In this document: positions 48,840 through 58,846 of the stretch, in pieces
How positions within the stretch are numbered: position 1 is the first letter of the stretch
How the letters are laid out: each line of letters opens with the position of its first letter
DNA from: Croceicoccus ponticola
Lineage (GTDB): Bacteria > Pseudomonadota > Alphaproteobacteria > Sphingomonadales > Sphingomonadaceae
Assembly (NCBI RefSeq): GCF_004004515.1
Contig: NZ_RXOL01000005.1
Location: 62,001-126,000 of the forward strand
Direction of reading: 5' to 3'
DNA length: 64,000 nucleotides
Notes under the pieces: model-generated
The model's input: the letters and a program-made list of their open reading frames with translations, nothing else
Told to the model about the DNA's origin: nothing
The model's database searches: none
Translations under genes and position numbers: made by a program

Positions 48840-49060
48840 ATGAGCCGACGCGGCAACTGCCATGACATTGCCGTTGCCGGGAGTTTCTTCTCGTCACTCA
48901 AGCCGGCGTCGGACCTAACAATACACGCGAGGAAGCCAGGCAGGACGTATTCGATTACACCGAAATGTTCTACAACCCGGTGCGCAAGCACGTCAGGAAC
49001 GGGATGCTGTCACCCGTCGAGTTCGAACGGCAGCAGGTTTTGAAAGCGGAAGGCGTCTAG
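48840..49060 (+). pseudogene. IS3-family OrfB, C-terminal fragment
   Basis: It begins MSRRGNCHDIAVAGSFFSSLK and then, after a frame change, reads EEARQDVFDYTEMFYNPVRK and VEFERQQVLKAEGV before TAG at 49058-49060. The order is that of the DDE-E end of an IS3-family integrase; the catalytic first half is missing. Confidence 0.85.
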
Positions 49061-49171
49061 AAAACTAGGGGCTATTCACTCAGACCAATCGGGCGCTTCA
49101 ATTTCGATCTGTTGCGATGCCTAGCGATGCGCTATCAGCGCGAATATCGTTAGCGAAATTACGCAGGGTCT

Positions 49172-50131
49172 ATGGAAAGCAGCAATTGGATCGAACGACG
49201 CGTAAACAAAGGACACGACCTCACCCTGAGACGGTCATTTCTATTCCATACATCAAAACGATTTGCATATAGATTTTTGGTGGCCGGATTTGCGTTGGCT
49301 GCGACGGCCGATGTACAAGCACCCGACTCAGTCTGGTTTGGCCCCATCTACTTGTTTTTGATAGCTTTTTCGGCATGGACAGTAAGTGGTCTGCTTGCGG
49401 TCACCCTCGGCGTGCTTGCACTAGCAATCAACTGGACGACTAGCGGATTCAGCCTCTACCCATATGGCCCTGAGTCCGCGCTGGCAAATGCCGCGCTCCG
49501 TTTTCTTTCCATGCTGATGATCGTGGGAGTTCTGATACTCGCCCGCCGTTCCTGCGAACGCGAGTGGCAGCTTGCACGGGCAGACCCCTTGACAGGAGCA
49601 CTTAACCGGCAGGCATTTTTTGAGGCAGTTCAGGCATCACCGGATAGTGACCAGTGGTGTGCCCTAGCTTTTGCCGATGTCGACGGACTCAAGAAATTCA
49701 ATGACGAACGAGGTCACGGGGCGGGTGATCGAGCATTACAAATCTTTGCAGCGAGTGTAAAAAAAGCAATTCGCAAAGGCGATCTATTCGCAAGAATTGG
49801 GGGAGATGAATTTCTTGTTTTCATGAAAATCAACGACATCAATTTCGTAAATCAGATTGCCGAGAGATTATATTCTGCCACATGTGCAAAACTCAATCAA
49901 ACGACAAGTTTGCCATGCAGCTGGGGCGTATTACTGCTTCCGCCAGGGCCCCGGCAGATTGACAATGAGATTAGAGCTGCAGACGCTCTGATGTATCAAA
50001 CGAAAAGAACGGGGGCAGGCTTTGGCCTCGCCCGATACTGCCCCGAAAAGGATGTATTCGAGCCCTTCGACGGTGAAATATTGCCGCACGACGGCACCGT
50101 GATCCGATCAAAAAAACGAGAATCTGTTTAG
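49172..50131 (+). CDS. Membrane-bound GGDEF diguanylate cyclase with I-site
   Basis: The 319-residue protein has hydrophobic helices between about residues 32 and 130 (MASE-like, no known ligand) and a GGDEF domain at about 140-295. The active signature is GGDEF at 210-214, and R201-K-G-D204 five residues upstream is a product-inhibition (RxxD) site. DPLTGALNR and FADVDGLKKFNDERGHGAGD are also typical. It should make cyclic-di-GMP and be inhibited by it. The gene is lower in GC than the chromosome; it lies between IS scars and opposite to an IS3 element. Confidence 0.9.
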   Translation: MESSNWIERRVNKGHDLTLRRSFLFHTSKRFAYRFLVAGFALAATADVQAPDSVWFGPIYLFLIAFSAWTVSGLLAVTLGVLALAINWTTSGFSLYPYGPESALANAALRFLSMLMIVGVLILARRSCEREWQLARADPLTGALNRQAFFEAVQASPDSDQWCALAFADVDGLKKFNDERGHGAGDRALQIFAASVKKAIRKGDLFARIGGDEFLVFMKINDINFVNQIAERLYSATCAKLNQTTSLPCSWGVLLLPPGPRQIDNEIRAADALMYQTKRTGAGFGLARYCPEKDVFEPFDGEILPHDGTVIRSKKRESV

Positions 50132-50368
50132 CTTATACCAACACGCCGTAATCATGACTCATGGGCCATTGGCGCAGGCCGAAACGATAGCGCCATGGGC
50201 GCCAGCTACCGCGTGCCGGGGGCGAGGGAAATGAGCTCGTCCATCGTTCGCTCCTCGGTTGAAGGAGCCGAATTGTTCTGCCTGCACCCGGCCTTGCTCA
50301 AATCCATCCGTGATCTCTACTGTTCTAACCGGACTTCACCGCCGGCACCCCGCCCGCGCAGTGAGGTG

Positions 50369-51667
50369 TGAGGTGGTCCCGCCTTCTTGGACAGTTTGGC
50401 GGCTAAGTTAAGCTAATCCCGGTTGTCGTTCACGCCGCCTGTCTGATCATCAGATCATGGGGGGCATGCCCCCCATGATCTGATTGCCCGATCCTCCGAT
50501 AGGCCTCGACCGGAGTTCGTCCGGCCAGGCCCGAGTGCGGGCGCTGGGTGTTGTAATAGGTGATCCATCGGCCAAGGCCAGCCCGCAGCTCTGAGCCGGT
50601 CTCAAAGGCATGGAGGTAGACGCACTCGTACTTCAGGGAGCGCCAGAGGCGCTCGATGAAGACGTTGTCCATCCATCGCCCCCGGCCATCCATGCTGATG
50701 CGGACGTCGGCGTCGCGCAGCACGCTGGTGAAGGCGAAGCTGGTGAACTGGCTGCCCTGGTCGGTGTTGATGATCTCGGGCCTCCCGTAGCGGGCCAGTG
50801 CTTCCTCCAGCGCCGCGACGCAGAACCCCGCATCCATCGTGTTGGACAATCGCCAGGCCAGCACCTTGCGGGTCGCCCAGTCCATGACCGCCACCAGATA
50901 GAGGAAGCCACGACGCATCGGGATGTAGGTCACATCGGCGCACCAGACGTGATTGGGCCGCTCGATCACCAGCTTGCGCAGCAGATACGGATAGACCAGG
51001 TGCTGCGGGTGCGGATCGCTGGTCCTTGGCCGCTGGTAGATCGGCGTCAGCCCCATCTTCGCCATGAGCCGCCGCGCCCGGCGCCGACCGACATCGTGCC
51101 CGGCTCGCCGCAAGTGCCGCGCCATTTGGCGGCTGCCGTACCACGGACACTCCATGAACGTCTCGTCGATTGCCGCCATCAGCGCCAGCGTCTCTTCCGT
51201 TTCCGGCACCGGCGCATAGTAAAACGACGAGCGGCTCATCCGCAGCAGGCGGCACTGCGCCGCGATCGACAGGCGGTGGTGAGCAGGTTCGACCATCGCC
51301 CGCCTCCGGTCCACGCTCATCGACCGAAGGCTTTCGCTAAAAAATCCCGCTCCACCACCAACTGCCCGTTCTTGGCGTGCAGTTTCTCCACCTCGCTCTC
51401 GCTGACGGCCCTGGCCGCATCGCCGGCGCCGGAGAACGTGCTCGCCATCCCGTCGATGGGCCTGGCGCTTCCAGGACGCAATCATCGTGTGGTGAACACC
51501 GTGCTTGGCTGCCAGTTCCGCCAGCGTCAGGTCGCCACGGATCGCCTCCAGTGCGACCTTGGCCTTGAAATCTGCGCTGTAGCGCTTCCTCGTCGTCTTC
51601 ATTCCCGTACCAATCCATCAGGTCGGGATTAGCTTAGCATCCTGTCCGAAAAACCGGCACCACCTCA
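50369..51667 (-). mobile_element. IS3-family insertion sequence (IS51-like group)
   Basis: The ends share TGAGGTGGT and, further in, GCTAAGCTAATCCC or its variant; they run from 50369 to 51667 in opposite orientation. A 293-bp copy of its 3' end lies at 60966-61258. The 3' end contains a 32-bp perfect palindrome (50451-50482). Confidence 0.8.
50430..51602 (-). pseudogene. IS3 OrfA/OrfB fused by a frameshift
   Basis: A single 390-residue frame starts with OrfA sequence (MKTTRKRYSADFKAKVALEA, to ASWKRQA) and then leaves the OrfA frame: an extra C in CAGGCCCATCGAC makes RRDGEHVLRRRRCG..., which joins the OrfB frame before MSVDRRRAMVEPAH. OrfB itself is whole, with the DDE integrase motifs WCADVTYIPMRRGF, IINTDQGSQFTSFAF and FIERLWRSLKYECVY. 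The element probably cannot make normal OrfA or the programmed fusion. Confidence 0.85.
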
Positions 51668-51752
51668 CCGTACTGGTCGGCGACCGGCCAACGAACATTT
51701 CATCTTACCTGCATTAACCAAATCTCATGCCTTTTAACGCAAATGATTTCGG

Positions 51753-53183
51753 ATGAACATGCAACCAATCTCCGACTCGCGCTTCACTGCAAGAGACACA
51801 CTTTTCGATCTCGTCGAGCGAGAAGCAGCAGGTGTCTTCGAACCAGAAGTTCATGCTCAACGTAGGCTGTATCTCCCGCTATCGGCAAAGTTTGTTCTAG
51901 CCTGCCTGATAGCCATCGGGTGGACGGTGGCGAGCGTCTGGCTGTCCTTGCCGTGGTTACGCGACTTGGCTGCAGTCACTAGCTTTGCCTTCGCCGTGAT
52001 TACCATCACATTTATCGCCTATGTGCCTGGCTTTATGAATGCGTTTCTGCTCTCAAGCCTTATGTTTGACCGAAGGCCGCCTCGGCTTGCAGGCACCAAA
52101 TCCCCCGGAACAACAATACTCGTTGCTGCCTTTAACGAGGCTGCGGCCATCAAGGATACGCTGATTAGCCTTAGTAGGCAGGATTACGCCGGTCCCGTTG
52201 AAGTCCTCGTCCTCAACGATGGATCCAGCGACGACACTGTCGCAATTGCGGAAAAATCCATCGCGGAACTCAATTACCCGCCAAACATCTCAATGCGCAT
52301 AATCGACTTCGGCATAAATCGCGGAAAATCGGCAGTATTGAATGATGGCCTTGCACAGGCCCGGCATGACCTCATCTTGACCATTGACGGGGATTCGTGG
52401 GTCAAGCGCGACGGTTTACGCAAGCTCGTCGAGCGCCTTCTTTCCGATCCGGCCAATACGCAAGCGGTAGCCGGCGCAGTAATGGTTCGAAATTCGCGTA
52501 AAAATTTTTTGAGTCGTGCGCAAGAGTGGGACTATTTTCATGGCATCGCTTCGGTAAAACGCATGCAAGGCATGTACAATGGCACACTAGTCGCACAAGG
52601 CGCCTTCTCCATTTACCGCCGAAAGGCTCTAGAAAACGTCGGTGGCTGGCCTGAATGCGTGGGCGAGGACATCGTCCTATCTTGGGCACTTTTGCGTCGC
52701 AACTACCGCATAGGATATGCTGATGACGCAATGGTTTTCACCAACGTTCCGACCACGATCCGACAATTTGCCTTGCAACGCAAGCGCTGGTCCCGCGGAC
52801 TTATGGAAGCCTTTAAGGCGCATTGGCAATTGGCATTCAATCGCCGCCTGTCGACGCTTTTTGTATGGTGGAATGTTTGCTTTCTACCTTTGGATCTCAT
52901 TTACACGCTGGTGTTCATTCCCGGCATAGTGTTGGCATGCTTCGGGTATTTTTACATTGCGGGGCCGCTGACCATTGCAGTACTCCCACTGACGATCCTT
53001 TGGAATGGTGTCGTCTTCCGGATTCAATCGGGTGTCTATAAGCGCGAGGGATTGATCGTGCGGCGCAATTTCGGCGGATTCCTGTTTTATTCCTTAGCTT
53101 ACAGTTTGCTCATGCAGCCCGTTTGCGTGTGGGGTTATATGGCCGAATTGCTCGGCTTCCGCAAAAAGTGGGATACCAAGTGA
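51753..53183 (+). CDS. Processive family 2 glycosyltransferase (PgaC/cellulose-synthase-like)
   Basis: The 476-residue membrane protein has TM helices at about 43-65 and 72-105, a cytoplasmic GT-A domain, and a C-terminal TM cluster (about 365-460). The motifs of processive GT2 enzymes are present: DGS at 156-158, the D-x-D segment DGD at 212-214, GED at 304-306 and Q-x-x-R-W at 342-346 (QRKRW). It would polymerise a sugar (for example beta-linked GlcNAc or glucose) and move it across the inner membrane. The product is unknown. Its TGA overlaps the start of the barrel gene. Confidence 0.88.
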   Translation: MNMQPISDSRFTARDTLFDLVEREAAGVFEPEVHAQRRLYLPLSAKFVLACLIAIGWTVASVWLSLPWLRDLAAVTSFAFAVITITFIAYVPGFMNAFLLSSLMFDRRPPRLAGTKSPGTTILVAAFNEAAAIKDTLISLSRQDYAGPVEVLVLNDGSSDDTVAIAEKSIAELNYPPNISMRIIDFGINRGKSAVLNDGLAQARHDLILTIDGDSWVKRDGLRKLVERLLSDPANTQAVAGAVMVRNSRKNFLSRAQEWDYFHGIASVKRMQGMYNGTLVAQGAFSIYRRKALENVGGWPECVGEDIVLSWALLRRNYRIGYADDAMVFTNVPTTIRQFALQRKRWSRGLMEAFKAHWQLAFNRRLSTLFVWWNVCFLPLDLIYTLVFIPGIVLACFGYFYIAGPLTIAVLPLTILWNGVVFRIQSGVYKREGLIVRRNFGGFLFYSLAYSLLMQPVCVWGYMAELLGFRKKWDTK

Positions 53184-54136
53184 TGCGCAAGCAAAACTTA
53201 GGGACCGTCAAGTTCTCAACCGTAGTATATGCAGGGCTGCTGGCGTGGTCTGCAGCTGCATCCGCTCAAGAGCCGCGCTCGATCAGCGGTGAATCAGTTC
53301 GCCCCGCAGCCGGATCAGAGATTTGGGCAAGTACCGATTCCGATGGCACCGACGTAGTAAAAGTCCTCGGGAAGGCCCTTTTGAATTTCGAAGGTCGAGA
53401 GAAATATGCTGGTATTGCGATTGAGCATGCCAAGTTCAATCCCGCTACGGGTGAAAATCACGAAGCTGAGCGAATTTATCTCGATCTAGCCGATCACCTG
53501 GGCGCCGACTGGCGTTGGAAGGCGCGGATCGGTACTGACGGGAAAACTCTTCTCGGCAATGCCGAATTTCGAAAAGCGGATTGGTCTCAAAGCGTATTCG
53601 TCGAACGTGAGATCGTCGAAACCGAACAAGGGCTGGCTAGACGGATTTTCTATACTTTCGCGGGCATCAGCACTGATGTCTTGCTCAATGATGCGAACAC
53701 CATAGCGCTGACCGCCGGTGTACAGGAATTTTCAGGCAAGAACGAACGGTTACATTTACGCGGAAAATATGTTCACGTTGTCAGGACCGATATCGGTCTA
53801 AGTGCGCAACTCGATGCTCGCTATTACCATTCGACCGAACCTGGCGAGTTCGACTATTTCTCTCCGAAGGATTTTGTCCGCCTTCTACCGCTTATTCAAA
53901 CTCGTCGTTTTTCCAATTCGGGATGGATGTATCTGGCGGGGGCTGGCTTTGGCGCGCAACACAGCAGTGGTGGAGGCTGGCAACTAGCGAAGTTCGGGCA
54001 ACTCCGACTAGAAAGTCCGCGATCAGCAAGCGATTTAGATGTGTTTGCCGAAGCGATCTACACCAATGATTCAATCTCTGGGGGAACAAATTACGATTAT
54101 CTGATGGCCCGAGCGGGAGCCACGTTCCGCTTTTAG
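53183..54136 (+). CDS. Outer-membrane beta-barrel partner of the glycosyltransferase
   Basis: From ATG 53183 the protein is 317 residues. It has a signal peptide (MRKQNLG...SAAASAQEP, about 29 residues), then a series of alternating strands, and it ends in ARAGATFRF with a terminal Phe as in outer-membrane barrels. The DARYYHSTEPGEFDYFSPKDF segment and general size resemble the barrel part of PgaA or YaiO-like proteins. It likely exports or modifies the polymer made by the preceding GT2; the four-base TGATG overlap couples them. No pgaB-type deacetylase is present. Confidence 0.7.
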   Translation: MRKQNLGTVKFSTVVYAGLLAWSAAASAQEPRSISGESVRPAAGSEIWASTDSDGTDVVKVLGKALLNFEGREKYAGIAIEHAKFNPATGENHEAERIYLDLADHLGADWRWKARIGTDGKTLLGNAEFRKADWSQSVFVEREIVETEQGLARRIFYTFAGISTDVLLNDANTIALTAGVQEFSGKNERLHLRGKYVHVVRTDIGLSAQLDARYYHSTEPGEFDYFSPKDFVRLLPLIQTRRFSNSGWMYLAGAGFGAQHSSGGGWQLAKFGQLRLESPRSASDLDVFAEAIYTNDSISGGTNYDYLMARAGATFRF

Positions 54137-54759
54137 GAGTCGTCAGAAAAAGTCCGCCTTCTCACCAATTTCGACGTGGTCGAGTAGCTCACCGACTGCC
54201 CAACTCTACCTGTCCAGCGATTTTGCGCGATCCCGGATGTCTCCATGATCTTTTGGGGACGCGCGCTGGACGAACGAAAATAGAGATTGCAGAAGATCTA
54301 TCCGACGCGCACTCGGTCGTCGCTAGTCCATATCGACTACGATCTTGGGGATCCAAAAAATAGCAGGTGGTCACGTATGTAGGCCGCAGTCAGCAAGCGC
54401 CTCGTCGTGCATCGGTCGGGCTGGCGAAACGTTGGCTTGGCAATCTGCCAGTCCTTTCGAGGACCAGCGCCTCGTCCGGCGGATGTCACGCCCAAGCGGA
54501 TCGCGCTGACCGATCCCGCCTCGCGCTGGACCGCGGCTTCCTCGTCTCACGACACCAGCGAAAGAAGGTCGAGATGCGGCCGCAGATAGAAGAAATGTTA
54601 ACTATCTATCTTAATTATAGATTTAGACCGAAAGCTCTAAAATTGCAATGAAGCTCAAAGGCTTCTGGTTTGTCTGCCGGGCACTTCGTGACGGAGTGCC
54701 ACCATGACCGAAGTGCTCGGTCAGACTTTACACTGATATGGAGACCTCAGGTGTTGCAG
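54137..54759 (+). other. Intergenic region with an IS1182-like transposase scrap, 623 bp
   Basis: About positions 54,466-54,545 read PRPADVTPKRIALTDPASRW in one frame, a stretch that resembles an internal part of IS1182-family transposases. It is too short and broken to be a gene. The rest of the region shows nothing else that I can support; it has AT-rich and GC-rich patches that suggest more than one insertion event. Confidence 0.55.
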
Positions 54760-55134
54760 ATGCGATCTCTTGATGACAGACGGCACGCACGGCAGTCGCT
54801 CAAAGCCGATGGCCAATTGCGAAAAGGTGTGGGCATTGGACAATCGGTTGCCGTTGTCGATCTGTCTGATTGCGGCTGTCGCATCACGTCCATCCCGAAA
54901 AGTTTGCGTCGCAAGGATCGTGTTACGCTTCGAATTGCAGGCCATGCGCCTGTCGAAGGTCACTTGAAATGGCTGCATCTAGGCAAAGAAGCGGGCGTGC
55001 AATTTGACAATCCAATTCATCCCGCTGTCTTCAACCAAATACTTGCCAGCCATCGCGCCGCTGAAGCTCGCGCTGACACTCCATCAGAACATTTGATGGT
55101 CTTGCGCGGCGAGCTAGAGCAGCTTCAAGACTAG
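54760..55134 (+). CDS. Single PilZ-domain protein
   Basis: The 124-residue protein begins MRSLDDRRHARQSLKADGQL. R7-RHA-R11 is the RxxxR half and VVDLSDCGCR the D-x-S-x-x-G half of the c-di-GMP site. An upstream in-frame ATG at 54670 has no better support. It lies three bases before a recombinase remnant on the same strand. Confidence 0.82.
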   Translation: MRSLDDRRHARQSLKADGQLRKGVGIGQSVAVVDLSDCGCRITSIPKSLRRKDRVTLRIAGHAPVEGHLKWLHLGKEAGVQFDNPIHPAVFNQILASHRAAEARADTPSEHLMVLRGELEQLQD

Positions 55135-55136
55135 CT

Positions 55137-55661
55137 CGACCTGACCAAAGACCGGACGATCTCAGGCGCGGCAGCAACGCGAAGCTGAAGACACTGCTGC
55201 ACCGGATCATCGTACACCCCGACCGGCTCGATCTGGTCCTCTCGCCATCGGGACTGATCGAACTGCTGAGGTTCGAGATGCCTGAAAGCATGCCCAACGA
55301 ACTGGTCTGCAAGACCCGGGTCCGCCTGACCCGCAGCGGTCGCGCCATCCGCCTCGTGCACGACAATGGTTGTACCATTACCAGCGATCCAGATCCGACG
55401 CTGCTGGGTCTTCTCGTCAAGGGCCGCCGCTGGTGGGCCGAGCTTGCCCGAGGCGAGCTCGATGTCGCCAGGCTGGCCCGGCGCGAGAACGTCAATCCGT
55501 CGTACCTGACCCGGGTGGCGCGTCTGGCGCTGGTGTCGCCCGGCGTGATCGAGGCGATCCTCGCCGGCAAGACCCGTGCCGATCTTGATGGCAACCGGTT
55601 CCTGGCGCTGGTGGGCAGGACATCGGACTGGGCCGAGCAGCAACGATCGCTGATCGCCTGA
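55137..55661 (+). pseudogene. C-terminal remnant of a serine site-specific recombinase
   Basis: The frame is open from the PilZ stop: GSNAKLKTLLHRIIVHPDRL, then VCKTRVRLTRSGRAIRLV, VARLARRENVNPSYLTRVAR and DWAEQQRSLIA. Large serine recombinases of alphaproteobacterial phages and islands end like this. The catalytic resolvase domain is gone, so the element it served has been lost or moved. Confidence 0.78.
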
Positions 55662-55971
55662 AGTATCCGCCAACCGAACGGGTCCGTGCAACGCAACAGT
55701 TGGCGTCCAACATCCGTACCGAGGTTGCCGTTACATCGCCTGTCCCGCGATCTTCACGCCATGGGCGTATCACTTGCCATTTGTCGCATCACCACCAGCA
55801 CCAACAGGCGGCTATCCTCGACCGGGACAAGTCGCTATCGGCGTCCGATCGCAATTTCGATAATCGTGGTATTCTGCGACCGGGTCTGATTATTGGCGAC
55901 CGGTCGTATTCGCCGCAGGAAGCATGATGCAGGAGCAACTGCATCCGACGCAGCAAAATGAAAGGCCAGTA

Positions 55972-56583
55972 ATGGACCAGGACCTGACCCCCGAAACGCT
56001 CATCACCCTCACCTCCGATATTGTCGCAGCCCATGTCGGCAACAATGCGGTCGAGGTCGGCGATGTCGCAACGCTGATCAGCACTGTCTACGCTGCGCTC
56101 GCGGGTCTCGGGACTTCGGTCACGGAAGAACTGCCGCCCGAACCAGCAGTCCCGGTCCGGTCTTCGGTCAAGCCCGACTACATCGTCTGTCTGGAAGACG
56201 GCAAGAAGCTCAAGATGCTCAAGCGTCACCTGATGACCCATTACAACATGACGCCCGATGACTATCGCAAGCGCTGGAACCTGCCGGCCGACTATCCGAT
56301 GGTGTCGCCGAACTATGCTGCCAAGCGCAGCGAACTGGCCCTGAAAATCGGCCTTGGCCGTAAAGCCACCCAGCCTGCACCCGAACCTGCACCGGCCAAA
56401 CCGGCACCGCGCAAGGCCGCAACGGGCAAGGCGGCAGCAACGAAAGCGACTGCGACAATGGCAGCGCCGCGCAAGGCCGCAGCGGCCAAGGCAACGACCG
56501 GCAAGGCGCCTGCCAGCCAGACCGCGCCCGCCAAGCGCGCACCGGCCAGGAAGAAGCAGACCGCCAAGACTGACGTCGCCTGA
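55972..56583 (+). CDS. MucR/Ros-type regulator with histone-like tail
   Basis: From ATG 55972 the protein is 203 residues. The N-terminal region DLTPETLITLTSDIVAAHV is the MucR oligomerisation helix; the zinc-finger-like segment at about 70-100 (DYIVCLEDGKKLKMLKRHLM) has C73, H86 and H90, but the second Cys is D76. This change is known in some Ros-type proteins. From about 130 onward comes a tail of about 73 residues made almost only of Ala, Lys, Pro and Thr. MucR-type proteins repress exopolysaccharide and motility genes. ATG 55924/55927 are alternative starts. Confidence 0.85.
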   Translation: MDQDLTPETLITLTSDIVAAHVGNNAVEVGDVATLISTVYAALAGLGTSVTEELPPEPAVPVRSSVKPDYIVCLEDGKKLKMLKRHLMTHYNMTPDDYRKRWNLPADYPMVSPNYAAKRSELALKIGLGRKATQPAPEPAPAKPAPRKAATGKAAATKATATMAAPRKAAAAKATTGKAPASQTAPAKRAPARKKQTAKTDVA

Positions 56584-56736
56584 GGTCGGCGCCCGTTGAA
56601 CCGGGAGGGGGCGTAATGGCGCTGACTATCGGGAGGATCTGATCTGGTTCAGTCCCGCCAGCAGAACATCCGTTCGAACAGCGATGGCCGGTCAGGATCA
56701 TGCGCGGAAGGGCGAGATGCATCAGTCTGGTTTGAT

Positions 56737-57627
56737 CTAGGCAGCCAAGACCAATTCAGTGGCATCATAACCAGCGATTTTGAGGCTCGCTTTGCCACTC
56801 CGCTTCACAGCGTACATGAGACTGTCAGCTTCCGATAAGATGCTATCGAGCTCTTGCTTTGAATCCCTATCAATGACCAGCCCGCCAATGCTGGCGGTCA
56901 GGCCCGGTCTGACACAAGATACAGTCCGGCCCAATTCCAAGCCTGTAAGCTGAATGTCTCCTTGACCATCGACATCCTTCAGAAGAATGAGAAATTCGTC
57001 GCCGCCAAGACGGGCAATAATGTTGCTCGCGCCGATCACCTCCGAGATTCGCGCAACTAGACTCTTCAGGAGGGCATCGCCAGCTGCATGTCCTTCCAGG
57101 TCATTCACAGACTTGAAGTTATCCAGATCGAGAAAAAGCAAGGCGATTTGTCGCGTTCCCTGACGGGCCTGAATCAGTTCCGAATTCAATATCCGCCGAA
57201 CGGCATAATTGCTGACTGCTCCGGTCAACGCATCGAAATCAGCCGCAGCCTTTTCGGCCTCAAAAGAACGTCTCAATGAGCCCATCCACTCAGCTGATGC
57301 AAGGAGGACCGCGCCAATGCTGATCATATCGATGAGTCGAGCATCATTTGCCACAGAGGTCAAAATGATCGTTGCAACGCCAATCATCGATGCCAGTCTT
57401 CCAGCAAACTGGCCGCTGTTCCAACGGATCAAAAGTGCGGCTGCCATCAAACATACCGAGGAAACCATTGCGGGGATGGCACCGGTCATCGCCAGAAGCG
57501 ACAAGAGGACGAAGGTAGTCCCGGCGATTATCGCAACGTTCGCGGGGCGGATATGCGAGCCAATCCCGCTGGGCAGATCAGGAGCCGACGCGACGATTCT
57601 CTGTGAAATATATTTAGACTGCTTCAT
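56737..57627 (-). CDS. Membrane GGDEF diguanylate cyclase, no I-site
   Basis: The 296-residue protein has hydrophobic helices between about residues 30 and 115 and a GGDEF domain from about 130 (DFDALTGAVSNYAVRRIL; FLDLDNFKSVNDLEGHAAGD). The active-site motif is GGDEF at 208-212. The I-site position (199-202) reads GASN, so product inhibition is not expected, in contrast to the other cyclase. It converges with the mucR-like gene with about 150 bp between. Confidence 0.9.
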   Translation of the reverse strand: MKQSKYISQRIVASAPDLPSGIGSHIRPANVAIIAGTTFVLLSLLAMTGAIPAMVSSVCLMAAALLIRWNSGQFAGRLASMIGVATIILTSVANDARLIDMISIGAVLLASAEWMGSLRRSFEAEKAAADFDALTGAVSNYAVRRILNSELIQARQGTRQIALLFLDLDNFKSVNDLEGHAAGDALLKSLVARISEVIGASNIIARLGGDEFLILLKDVDGQGDIQLTGLELGRTVSCVRPGLTASIGGLVIDRDSKQELDSILSEADSLMYAVKRSGKASLKIAGYDATELVLAA

Positions 57628-58399
57628 TCGTCCGAGAATGAACGCCTAAGGTTAAAATTTCCCCGTGCGACCGCAATTTTTGTGGCTAGGCTAGGACCAT
57701 CGGTTCGTCTGTGGACGCCCCGCATGATGAAGGGGGCATTTTCAACGGCTTGGCAAGTAGTCGAGTGCTAACATCTGGCCTTCGACGGCTGCATTGATGG
57801 CGCTGGCCCGTGGGAGCTCGCGGTTCTGCTCCTTATCATAACTGCGTGCTTGATTGGCCGCTTGAGCCTATCTGGTTTTGCCCATCCCGTCTCATCGAAC
57901 CATGACGACTACGTCGTCACGTCCGACGACGCGATGCCCAAGGATCGGCGCGGTCCTGAGCTCGGAAAGCCGATCGAATGAGATCGCCCGCAATCCGCAG
58001 GCCGGCAGGCGCTGCCGACTGAAAGACTGTTTCGGCATGCGTGGTGAGCTCATCCAGGAATTTGAGTTCGACGTTTTTTCTAAGCCTGCCAACTGAAGCA
58101 CATTGTCGCAAAAGGCAGCTTTACTGCCAAGGTGGCGCCTTGAAATTGCCCTTATGATCTTGTTGGGGCATCCCTCCGCTCTCGTCAGCGACGCTCATCC
58201 GAATTTACCTGAGTGTGTATCCGTACCTGCATATTGCGCTCCCCGCTCTCGCCGGGAGTGTGGTTTCATAAAAACCCTAACGGGCTTTTAAGGTTAGGTC
58301 AGTGATCAACATTGTTGAGATGCAGAGGTTTTCTGCGGGGATAGGCCGAGGTCTTGCCGTCTGAAGCCACCAGGGCCCATGGCGTGTTCGGCATTGGCG
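57628..58399. other. Non-coding stretch, 772 bp
   Basis: I see no gene with start, ribosome site and homology. A short hairpin with a T-run on the minus strand (about 58,269-58,290, AAAAGCCC, loop GTTA, GGGTTTTT) could be a terminator for the broken transposase upstream of it on that strand. No repeats of note. Confidence 0.5.
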
Positions 58400-58702
58400 A
58401 TGCGCCATAGTCGTTCGTCGATCTCGGTTTTGAAGCCGGTGAAGTTCGCTTTCATTCCAGCGCCGATGACATTTGTCGCGCCAGTCGCTCGGAAACACGG
58501 CACAGCGCCAAATGTGACATTTCGACAGAATAATCATCATTGCCATTGCCGGCACCTTGCCATCGTCACCCGCTCGACATTCGCTGCAAGCAATGCGATC
58601 GGGGTGCCGGTAGCGAGAGGTAGCAAATGCGTGAATGGGTGACCAAGGCAATGCGGTGCCATCTTCGCCCATTGGGCGTCCGTCAAAACAAGTCTGTCCA
58701 TC
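58400..58702 (-). pseudogene. Degraded IS5-family transposase fragment
   Basis: On the minus strand MDRLVLTDAQWAKMAPHCLG is the usual IS5 opening, then the frame is interrupted and SDWRDK appears in a different frame, out of the usual order and spacing. Large internal deletions make it non-functional. Confidence 0.75.
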
Positions 58703-58846
58703 CAAAGTCTGAATCAGAAAATTCCCCTCGGGGGAATCCTGAATCTCAACAGACCATAGTTTGCAAGGGCTAGACGCAAGCAGAAATAATTCCCTACAGC
58801 GAAGAAAATGTGAACGTATACGGACCTCTGGATTCGGAGGTCCCAC

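Noticed and set aside
58277-58846. 189-codon minus-strand frame
   Set aside because: It is a chance frame over a degraded IS5 fragment; the recognisable parts are in other frames.
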